Below are positions 12,905 through 21,673 of a stretch of 64,000 nt of DNA, one piece after another. Where the stretch lies: contig NZ_BFAG01000004.1 in the NCBI RefSeq assembly GCF_002897375.1, positions 90,001-154,000 of the forward strand, given 5' to 3'. The notes under the pieces were generated by a model. That model searched no databases, had not been told where the DNA came from, and saw only the letters and a list, made by a program, of their open reading frames with translations. A program made the translations under genes and the position numbers. How positions within the stretch are numbered: position 1 is the stretch's first letter; each line of letters opens with the position of its first letter. Source of the stretch: Deinococcus aerius (GTDB taxonomy: Bacteria > Deinococcota > Deinococci > Deinococcales > Deinococcaceae).

Positions 12905-13614
12905 CTACGGCGCCTGCCCCAGCACGTCGTCCGCCTCGGTCGCCTCGATCAGGTCCTCCAGGTGCGCGTCGTCGTTGAAGCCGAGGAGGGTCCCGCTGTT
13001 CTGGCCCAGCAGCACCCGGGTGATGGAGGTGTTCGTGACGCTCAGCCGCGCCCAGGCGTGGTTGGGCACGCCGCCCAGCGCCAGGCCCACCGCCACCCGC
13101 ACCACACCCCCGTGGGTGAAGACGAGGACCCGGCCCCCCGCGTGCCGGGCGCGCAGCCGGTCAAAGGCCACGGCGCAGCGGGCGAAGAGGTCTTCCATGC
13201 TCTCCCCGCCCGGGCGGCGGGTGGTCCAGGGGTCGGCGCGCAGGGCCCGCAGGTACTCGGGAAAGCGGGCCTCGATGTCGGCGACGACGAGGCCGCTGAG
13301 TTCGCCCACGTCGATCTCGCGCAGGCCGGGTTCGAGCTGCACCGTGGGCCGCCCACTCAAACGCTCGGCGACCATCTCGGCCGTCTGGGAGGCGCGGGCG
13401 AGGTCGCTGGAGTACACGGCGTCGAAGTGCATCCCCGTCAGGCGCTCGGCGAGGGTGGCCGCCTGGAGAATCCCGATGTGGCTGAGGGGCACGTCCGTCT
13501 GCCCCTGGTAGCGCCCGTCGGCGTTCCAGGTGCTCTCGCCGTGCCGCACGACCCAGAACTCGGTCGCCGTGCGGCGCTCGGGGGGCAGGAAGCCGGTGGG
13601 GGGACGGCGGCGGA

Positions 13615-13618
<4 letters not shown>
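12905..13618 (-). CDS. histidine phosphatase (phosphoglycerate mutase-like) family protein
   Basis: The 237-residue protein has the catalytic RHGES at 25-29 (His26), the acid residue in LREIDVGELSGL and the second histidine in FTHGGVVRVAVG. These proteins are phosphatases or mutases that form a phosphohistidine; the substrate is not evident. The TTG at 13616-13618 overlaps the TGA of purM, so the gene is translated by coupling and belongs to a purM operon. A much longer open frame upstream is only the antisense-free register over purM. The N-terminal 20 residues (RRRPPTGFLPPERR) are basic and probably flexible. Confidence 0.87.
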
Positions 13619-14685
<1,067 letters not shown>

Positions 14686-14728
14686 GATCCTCCCGAACAC
14701 TCCCGCGCAGGCGGGTCCGTGGGGCAGT

Positions 14729-15427
14729 TTACCCGACTTTCCCGGCGGCCCGGCGCGAGAGCCACCAGCGGACGACCACCCCCAGCGCCACGAGCGCCGA
14801 GAGCAGGCCTAGGCCCCAGGCCATGCGCCGCGCGCTGCCGCTGAGCCACACGACCAGCGCCGTGACCGGGAACGCCCCCGCCGCCGTTGCCAACATGAAG
14901 GGCCGGAACCCCATGCCCGCCGCCCCCGCGACCAGATTCATCACGTCCGCCGAGAGCACGGGCATCAGCCGCACAAGCAGGACGCCCTGTACCCCGTAGC
15001 GCTCGGCAAAGGCGTGGGCCGCGCCCCGCGCCCGCTCCCCGGCGAGCAGCCGCACGAGCGCGTCGCCCACCCATCTTCCCAGCCCGTACCCGGCGGCGGC
15101 GCCCAGCAGCGTGCCCAGATACACGATGGCGAAGCCCTCCAGCGGTCCGTACGCGCGGGCCGTCACGGCGATCATCACCAGGGCGGGCAGGACCGGCAGC
15201 ACGGCCTGGAGCACGAAGCCGAGGATCAGGGCGAGCGGCCCGGCCCAGCCCAGCCCGGCCACGAAGGCGCGCGTGACGGCGGGGTCACTGGAGGTCAGGG
15301 CCTCGTAGCCCCGGGCGAGAAAGGCGCGCACGTCCGGGGTCAGGCTCACGCCCACCAGCAGGGCCAGGGTGCCGCCCAGCAGCAGCACGCGCAGGAGCCG
15401 GGCATTCCGGGGGGCGGCGAGGGTCAC
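14729..15427 (-). CDS. TVP38/TMEM64 (DedA-superfamily) membrane protein
   Basis: The 232-residue protein has about six hydrophobic helices. It has the VTT-domain core: PALVMIAVTARAYGPLEGF, YLGTLLGAAAGYGLGRWVG, and VRLMPVLSADVMNLVAGAAGM, followed by a re-entrant-type segment. Family members are inner-membrane proteins thought to scramble or flip polyprenyl-phosphate or phospholipid carriers, and they support membrane homeostasis. The GTG start lies 6 nt after TACACT on the minus strand (leaderless). It is divergent from the polyprenyl synthase gene, an interesting neighbour since polyprenyl lipids are candidate substrates, but the two have separate promoters. Confidence 0.85.
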   Translation of the reverse strand: MTLAAPRNARLLRVLLLGGTLALLVGVSLTPDVRAFLARGYEALTSSDPAVTRAFVAGLGWAGPLALILGFVLQAVLPVLPALVMIAVTARAYGPLEGFAIVYLGTLLGAAAGYGLGRWVGDALVRLLAGERARGAAHAFAERYGVQGVLLVRLMPVLSADVMNLVAGAAGMGFRPFMLATAAGAFPVTALVVWLSGSARRMAWGLGLLSALVALGVVVRWWLSRRAAGKVG

Positions 15428-15501
15428 CCGACCAGTGTAGGCGGAGCGGGTGAGAAGGGCGGGGCACGCGCGTCTCCCCCCTCCCGCTAGACTGCCCCCC
15501 G

Positions 15502-16491
15502 ATGCGCCCCGAACTGCTCGACCGCGTGCTGGCCCTGCTGCCCCAGGAGAGCGGGCGCCCGGAGCTGCGCCACTTTTCCGAGATGCTGCGCGACTACCCT
15601 CGGCGCGGCGGCAAGGGGGTCCGCTCGGAATTGCTCCTCGCCTCGGCGCGGACCCACGGGTTGCGGCCCGGTTCGGCGGGCTGGGAGGGCGCCCTGTGGC
15701 TCGCCGCGGCCCTGGAACTCTTCCAGAACTGGGTCCTGATCCACGACGACATCGAGGACGATTCGGAGGAGCGCCGGGGGAGGCCCGCGCTGCACCGCCT
15801 GCACGGGGTTCCGCTGGCGATCAACGTGGGGGACGCGCTGCACGTCTACATGTGGGAGGCCGTGCATCGCGCGGGCGTGCCGGGCGGCATGGAGGAGTTT
15901 CTCGCCATGATCCACCGCACCGCCGAGGGCCAGCACCTCGACCTCACCTGGGTCCAGCACCGCGAGTGGAACCTCACGGAGGCCGACTACCTGGAGATGG
16001 TGCGGCTGAAAACGGCCCACTACACGGTCGTGGTTCCGCTGCGGCTGGGGGCGCGGGCGGCGGGAGTCACGCCGGACGACCGCTTCACCCCGGCGGGGCT
16101 TGCCCTGGGCGCGGCCTTCCAGATCCGGGACGACGTGCTCAACCTGCGGGGCGACCCCCACCTGTACGGCAAGGAGATCGGCGGCGACCTGCTGGAGGGC
16201 AAGCGCACCCTGATCGTGCTGCACTGGCTGGCCCAGGCACCGGGGGAGCAGCGGAGGGTCTTTCTGGAGCAGATGGGGCGCGACCGGGCCGAGAAGGACC
16301 CCGCCGCCATCGCCGACATCCACCGCTGGCTCCTGGAGAGCGGGAGCGTGGGGTACGCGCAGGACTACGCGGACGCCCAGGCACGCGAGGGGCTGGGGCT
16401 GCTGGAGGAGGCGCTGGCGGACGCGCCGGACCAGGACGCGGCACGGGAACTGCTGAGCCAGATGCGGGAGCTGGCGACGCGGGAGGCGTGA
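15502..16491 (+). CDS. polyprenyl (geranylgeranyl/farnesyl-type) diphosphate synthase
   Basis: This trans-prenyltransferase of 329 residues joins isopentenyl units onto an allylic diphosphate. It has GGKGVRS (36-42) for IPP binding, the first Asp-rich motif HDDIEDDSEERRGRP (81-95, Asp82, Asp83, Asp86), LKTAHYT, and the second motif IRDDVLN with Asp210-Asp211. Product length cannot be fixed by eye; carotenoid and quinone side chains are the likely uses in this lineage. The ATG is 8 nt after TAGACT (15488-15493), a leaderless start. Confidence 0.92.
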   Translation: MRPELLDRVLALLPQESGRPELRHFSEMLRDYPRRGGKGVRSELLLASARTHGLRPGSAGWEGALWLAAALELFQNWVLIHDDIEDDSEERRGRPALHRLHGVPLAINVGDALHVYMWEAVHRAGVPGGMEEFLAMIHRTAEGQHLDLTWVQHREWNLTEADYLEMVRLKTAHYTVVVPLRLGARAAGVTPDDRFTPAGLALGAAFQIRDDVLNLRGDPHLYGKEIGGDLLEGKRTLIVLHWLAQAPGEQRRVFLEQMGRDRAEKDPAAIADIHRWLLESGSVGYAQDYADAQAREGLGLLEEALADAPDQDAARELLSQMRELATREA

Positions 16492-16529
16492 CAGGCTTCG
16501 CCAGGAGTATTTCTCGTCTCCAACGGGCA

Positions 16530-16645
16530 TTCGGGTGGGCCTCATCCGGCTTGTCACCTTGAACGAAGGGAAGGGTCCCGAGGCTCGGGGATGCTTCGCT
16601 GACGCTCAGCGTGACAACCCTGTTGCGCTCCCCAAAGGGAAAGGG
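16530..16645. repeat. degenerate intergenic repeat element between convergent genes
   Basis: The 193-base gap between the polyprenyl synthase and the lipoprotein gene holds a segment with GAAGGGAAGGGTCCCGAG, a CCCGAG-GC-CTCGGG-type hairpin, and CGCTGACGCTCAGCGTGACA. Similar phrases (GAGGGTCCC, GCCTCGGGG, CGCTCAGCATGACA, CCTGTTTGGTCCCC) recur in order at about 53360-53450. I take both as members of a diverged dispersed repeat. No gene is visible here. Confidence 0.45.
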
Positions 16646-16684
16646 CGACCAGGTCACCCCAGCCACCCCTTTCGAGCCCCCGAC

Positions 16685-18397
16685 TTAAGGTATGGGCGTC
16701 CCCGCGTAGCCCACCCCGTGGCGTGAGTAGGCCTGCACCGGCTCTCCCCCCTGCATGTCCACCTGGAGGAAATAGCGGGTATTGTCCAGCTTCCTGACGA
16801 TCTTGCGCGTCGCCACCTCAATGACGTGCCCCGTCGAAATCTGCGCGTATTTCCCGTCCCGGGTGAAGTTCACCCACTTGGGCTGGTTGTTCGCGTCACC
16901 CAGGTCGCGCACGTCGATGTCCGCGATCTGTTTCGGGGCCACACTCGGCAGCCCGCTCACGTCGAAGATGTGGACGTAGCGGTTGTACGAGTCCAGCACC
17001 CACACCTCCTTCTCGTCCGGGGTCAGGGCGACCCCGTGGCTCTGGGTGATCGGCCAGGAGGCATCTTTCCAGGGAAAGCCCTGCACCGGCACGCTGTAGA
17101 GCTTCTTCCCGGTCGTCAGGTCCCCCACCTCGAAGCCCGAGAAATGGTCCGGGTTCACGAAGGTCAGCGTCTCGGCATGGTTCACCGTGAAGGGCCGCAG
17201 GCCGGAGTTCGTCCCACTCGTGAAGAAGGGGCCGACCCTCAGCGTCACCTTGTCGGTCGTCGTATCGGCCACGCTCAGGTAATTCGAGGAGATGCTCGCC
17301 ATGTACACGCGCTTGCCGCTCGCCCCGACGATGGTGTTGTGGGCATTCTTGTACACCGGGATACGGGTGATCTCGTTGCCGGTCGCGCCGTCCAGAACGA
17401 ACCAGAAGTCGCCGCCCGCGTCCTCACCGCTGCCCATGTAGAGCTTCTGGCCGTCGGGGGTGATTGAGAGGCTGTCGATGGACGGTGAATACTTGCGCGT
17501 CCACAGCACCTGATCCGTCTTGAGGTCATACGCCATGAGGTAGCCGAAGCTGGGCTGCCCGGCGTACTTGGGGTCCTTGCGGTCGCCCCAGTAGGGGATG
17601 TACAGGCGGTCGGTCACGGCGTTGGCCGCGATGCCCCGCAGGCCGTACATGTTCGGCATCGGGACGGTTTTGACCAGCGCATACCCCTGGTCGATGTCGT
17701 AGACCTTGATCGCCCGGTCCACCGCCACGTACTCGAGGTGCCGCACGGCGGGAGGAGGAGGGGGCGCGGTGGTGCCGCAATAGACCTTGGGATCAGCCCA
17801 GTCCGCGTGGTCATAGCTGATCCCGTTCCCGGCGTCCGTGACCACCAGGCGCAATTCCTTCTTGCCAGTCACGTTCAGGTCTACCGTCTTCGTCGGGCTC
17901 GTCCCCGGCATCGTCCCGCTGTCGTAGGCCCTGACGCCGTCGAGGTAGACCTGGAAGACGACGCTGCCGCGGTCGCCCACCTCGTCGTCCACGCCGATGT
18001 CGGCGGTAAAGCGGGTGCAGGAGACGCCGCTGGCGCCGACCAGGCTGAACCTGAGTTCGCTGCCCGCGTGGGTGCCGAAGCCCAGGGCGTAGGTCTTGCC
18101 GTTCAGGGTGAGGGGCTTGCCGTCCCCGGCGGCCTGCTCGCCGTTCGAGCGGTTCTTCTCGACCGGCCCCCAGGCATTCTTGGCATACAGGATGGGCTCG
18201 TACTGAAGGGTGTTCGTGCCTGCGCCCAGGGTCTGCGGCTGCATGGACGCGTCCGCCTGGTACTCCCACGGGTAGCTCTGCCCGTTCGCGTAGGGGTCGG
18301 GCTGGGGCTGATTCGCGGGGCCTTCCCCGCAAGCGAAGAGCAGCAGGGAAAGGCTCAGGCAGGCAAGCGTGCGGGGGAGACGCGGACGTGAGTGCAT
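16685..18397 (-). CDS. lipoprotein with NPCBM domain and beta-propeller repeats
   Basis: The 570-residue protein starts at the ATG preceded by GGAGGT. The signal peptide ends in a lipobox LFAC (Cys23). Residues about 45-185 form an NPCBM/NEW2 carbohydrate-binding-type domain (ILYAKNAWGPVEKN, ALGFGTHAGSEL, FTADIGVDDEVG, VFQVYLDGVRAYDSG). A proline linker (APPPPPA) leads to about 330 residues of repeated strands with motifs such as SLSITPDGQKLYMGSG and GVALTPDEKEVWVLDS, typical of a YVTN/PQQ-like propeller. It is probably an extracytoplasmic binding protein for a glycan or polymer. Its promoter region is AT-rich (18478-18520). It converges on the polyprenyl synthase. Confidence 0.82.
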   Translation of the reverse strand: MHSRPRLPRTLACLSLSLLLFACGEGPANQPQPDPYANGQSYPWEYQADASMQPQTLGAGTNTLQYEPILYAKNAWGPVEKNRSNGEQAAGDGKPLTLNGKTYALGFGTHAGSELRFSLVGASGVSCTRFTADIGVDDEVGDRGSVVFQVYLDGVRAYDSGTMPGTSPTKTVDLNVTGKKELRLVVTDAGNGISYDHADWADPKVYCGTTAPPPPPAVRHLEYVAVDRAIKVYDIDQGYALVKTVPMPNMYGLRGIAANAVTDRLYIPYWGDRKDPKYAGQPSFGYLMAYDLKTDQVLWTRKYSPSIDSLSITPDGQKLYMGSGEDAGGDFWFVLDGATGNEITRIPVYKNAHNTIVGASGKRVYMASISSNYLSVADTTTDKVTLRVGPFFTSGTNSGLRPFTVNHAETLTFVNPDHFSGFEVGDLTTGKKLYSVPVQGFPWKDASWPITQSHGVALTPDEKEVWVLDSYNRYVHIFDVSGLPSVAPKQIADIDVRDLGDANNQPKWVNFTRDGKYAQISTGHVIEVATRKIVRKLDNTRYFLQVDMQGGEPVQAYSRHGVGYAGTPIP

Positions 18398-18593
18398 GGG
18401 ACCTCCAACCCTGGGGCACAGGGGGATGGAATACGGGCTTTCCGGCGAGTGTGACATTTTCCACCCCGCCGCGCGCCGCACATCCAGCAAAAACGCTCTA
18501 TGAAAGTTTTATGAAGGCAAGGTGTGATGGCTCTCCACGTCGGGAGCAAAGGGGTCGTCCTTCTTCCGCGAGGATGAGTGTGCCCCGCCTGCC

Positions 18594-19385
<792 letters not shown>

Positions 19386-19423
19386 GGAGGGAGGATAAGC
19401 GGGCGGGGGGCGACGGGCCTTCA

Positions 19424-19455
19424 TCCACCCACCACTCACCACGGCCCACTTCCCC
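19424..19455. repeat. CCACTNN heptamer-type intergenic repeat, single arm
   Basis: Four successive 7-base units (CCACCCA, CCACTCA, CCACGGC, CCACTTC-like) occur between the amidohydrolase and recF. The same units build larger palindromes at 20576, 39486 and 53951. Confidence 0.5.
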
Positions 19456-19495
19456 AACTGCGGCCTGCGGCACCCCCGCTCCACCCCCCACTCGG

Positions 19496-19501
19496 TAGAA
19501 T
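19496..19501 (+). promoter_or_regulatory. -10 box of recF (TAGAAT) that contains an in-frame ATG
   Basis: TAGAAT is followed after 7 nt by GTG (19509). Its last two bases and the next G form an in-frame ATG (19500) that could not be on an mRNA starting 6-8 nt downstream of the box. This favours GTG as the real recF start. Confidence 0.55.
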
Positions 19502-19508
19502 GACGGGT

Positions 19509-20573
19509 GTGCGGCTCTCGTCCCTCTCGACGCTCAACTACCGGAACCTCGCGCCTGGCACGCTGAATTTCCCGGCGGGCGTGACGGGCGTGTTCGGGGA
19601 GAACGGGGCGGGCAAGACGAACCTGCTGGAAGCCGCGTACCTGGCCCTGACCGGCCTGACCGGGGTGACCCGGTTGGAACAGCTCGTGCAGTCGGGCGAG
19701 CGCGAGGCGTACGTGCGGGCGGACGTGCAGCAGGGCGGCAGCCTCAGCATCCGCGAGGTGGGGCTGGGGCGCGGGCGGCGGCAGCTCAAGGTGGACGGGG
19801 TGCGGGTGCGAACCGGGGACCTGCCGCGCGGGAGCGCCGTGTGGATTCGCCCCGAGGACAGCGACCTCGTGTTCGGCCCCCCCGCCGGGCGCCGGGCGTA
19901 CCTCGACGCGCTGCTCTCACGGCTGAGTCCCCGGCACGGGCAGCAACTCGCCCGCTACGACCGCACGGTATCGCAGCGCAACGCCGCGCTCCGGGCCGGG
20001 GAGGACTGGGCTCTGCACGTGTGGGACGACGCCTTGGTGAAACTCGGGACCGACATCATGCTCTTTCGCCGCCGCGCGCTGGGCAGGTTGGACGAACTCG
20101 CGCGGGAGGCGAACGCGGCGCTGGGCAGCCTCAAGCCCCTGACGCTGACGCTCAGCGAATCCACCACCCCCGAAACCTACGCGCAGGACCTCGCCTCCCG
20201 CCGGGCGGAGGAGCTGGCCCGCGGCGCCACCGTGACCGGCCCCCACCGCGACGACCTGACCCTGACCCTGGGTGACTTTCCTGCCAGCGAGTACGCCAGC
20301 CGGGGCGAGGGGCGCACGATTGCCCTCGCGCTGCGCCGCGCCGAGTTGGAACTGCTCGCGGAGAAGTTCGAGGAGAAACCGATCCTGCTGATCGACGATT
20401 TCACGGCGGAACTCGACCCGGGGCGCCGGGGCTTTCTGCTCGACCTCGCCGCCAGCGTGCCCCAGGCCATCGTGACGGGGACGGAGCGGGCGCCGGGCGC
20501 GGTGCTGACGCTGCGGGCGCACGCGGGGCGTTTCACGGAAGAGACGCCCGCCGCGGTGGAGGTGGGGGCGTGA
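19509..20573 (+). CDS. recF: recombination mediator ATPase RecF
   Basis: RecF is an SMC-like ABC ATPase that helps RecO and RecR load RecA on gapped DNA; Deinococcus lacks RecBCD and relies on RecFOR. The protein (354 residues from GTG) shows Walker A GENGAGKT (30-37), the ABC signature-type region ASRGEGRTIALALRRAE and Walker B ILLIDDFTAELD, all in the normal order. Its N-terminus RLSSLSTLNYRNL is the standard RecF beginning. ATG at 19500 would add three residues but lies inside the -10 box. It is followed by a 118-base gap filled by a palindromic repeat and then a DciA-like gene, so the two may be cotranscribed. Confidence 0.96.
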   Translation: MRLSSLSTLNYRNLAPGTLNFPAGVTGVFGENGAGKTNLLEAAYLALTGLTGVTRLEQLVQSGEREAYVRADVQQGGSLSIREVGLGRGRRQLKVDGVRVRTGDLPRGSAVWIRPEDSDLVFGPPAGRRAYLDALLSRLSPRHGQQLARYDRTVSQRNAALRAGEDWALHVWDDALVKLGTDIMLFRRRALGRLDELAREANAALGSLKPLTLTLSESTTPETYAQDLASRRAEELARGATVTGPHRDDLTLTLGDFPASEYASRGEGRTIALALRRAELELLAEKFEEKPILLIDDFTAELDPGRRGFLLDLAASVPQAIVTGTERAPGAVLTLRAHAGRFTEETPAAVEVGA

Positions 20574-20575
20574 AC

Positions 20576-20686
20576 GGGGCAGTGGCCCGTGGGCAGTGGC
20601 CCGTGGGTCGGTCGCCCGTCTTGTCCCACTCCCCACTCCCCACTCCCCACTCCCCACTGCCCACTCCCCACTGCCCGCCCCGGGGG
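20576..20686. repeat. CCACTNN/GTGGNCA palindromic intergenic repeat between recF and the DciA-like gene
   Basis: The left arm (20578-20612) is built of GGGCAGTGGCCCGTG-type units and the right arm (20624-20685) of CCACTCC and CCACTGC heptamers; the arms are inverted and can pair with few mismatches. The element fills nearly the whole gap. The heptamer CCACTCC occurs five times in tandem, so the copy number could vary by slippage. Confidence 0.7.
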
Positions 20687-20691
20687 CGCCC

Positions 20692-21549
20692 GTGAGCAAG
20701 CCCCGCCGCTTCGGCGACACCCGCAGCGTGTCCGAGCTGCTGGGCGCCACGCTGGGCACCGCCCGGCTGGCGAAGGGGGTGCAGCGGGCGCGGGCGATCC
20801 TCGCCTGGCCGCAGGCGGTGGGGCCGGAGATCGCGCGGATGACCCGGCCACGCTCGCAGCAGGGCGGAACGCTCTTCGTGGAGGTCCGCGACAGCGCCAC
20901 CGCGCACCACCTCACCCTCCAGCGGCACCACTTCCTGAAGAGCCTGAACGCGCTGCTGGGCGAGGAGCGGGTGACCGAGATCCGCTTCAGCGTGGGCAGC
21001 GTCCGGGCGCCCACCCCCGCCCCGCGTCTCGCCCCGCTGCCCGGCCCAGACCGCGCCCGCGCGCAGGCCCTGGTGCGGAACGTGGACGGCGACCTCAAGG
21101 ACGTGGCCCTGAAGGCCGCCGAGGCGATCACCCGGGCCCGCAAGTGGCGCGAGGCCCAGGGGTGGCGCCCCTGCCCCGTCTGCGGCGAGGCGAGCCGGGA
21201 GCAGCCCTGCCGCGCCTGCGCCCTCACCCTGGAGGACCCCAACGTGCGGCGGGCGGCCCGCGCCCTCACCCGCACGCCCGAGCGGCTGGCCGCCCTGCCC
21301 GCCTCGCTCGGCGACAGCGGGGCGAACGCCGCCCGGCACATCGCCCTGGGCCTGCTCGCCGAGCAGCTCGACCTCCTCGCGCTGGAATGCGTGCGCAGCG
21401 GCGGTGAGGAGGGCTACCGCGCCTTCCTCGCCCAGCAGGCCGAGGTGTTCCTGTCGCTGACGCACCGCAGGCCCCGCAGCGCCCTGAGAGGCGAGGACCG
21501 CGCCGCCCTGCCCGAGCGGGTGCGGCACGTGCTGGGGGCGGGGCGCTAG
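20692..21549 (+). CDS. DciA-like (DUF721) protein with C-terminal zinc ribbon
   Basis: The first 100 residues look like the DUF721/DciA domain, the bacterial replicative-helicase operator: RSVSELLGATLGT, AWPQAVGPEIA, GGTLFVEVRDSATAHHL and LQRHHFLKSLNALLGEERV are in the expected order. The remaining half of this 285-residue protein is unusual. It has a four-cysteine module CPVC-GEASREQP-CRAC that should bind zinc, then a helical domain with LTRTPERLAALP. DciA genes are often near dnaA/dnaN/recF, and this one follows recF. The GTG at 20692 comes directly after the repeat and has no good SD. Confidence 0.75.
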   Translation: MSKPRRFGDTRSVSELLGATLGTARLAKGVQRARAILAWPQAVGPEIARMTRPRSQQGGTLFVEVRDSATAHHLTLQRHHFLKSLNALLGEERVTEIRFSVGSVRAPTPAPRLAPLPGPDRARAQALVRNVDGDLKDVALKAAEAITRARKWREAQGWRPCPVCGEASREQPCRACALTLEDPNVRRAARALTRTPERLAALPASLGDSGANAARHIALGLLAEQLDLLALECVRSGGEEGYRAFLAQQAEVFLSLTHRRPRSALRGEDRAALPERVRHVLGAGR

Positions 21550-21673
21550 GCTCCCCGCCCCCGGTTTTCCAGCGGTCACGGGGCGGTCATGGTGCCCCCC
21601 ACACACTGCCCTCACCTCCGGCCGGGCGGGCACCACCCTCCGCCCGCGCTGCCGGGGGCAGGAGGGATCAACC

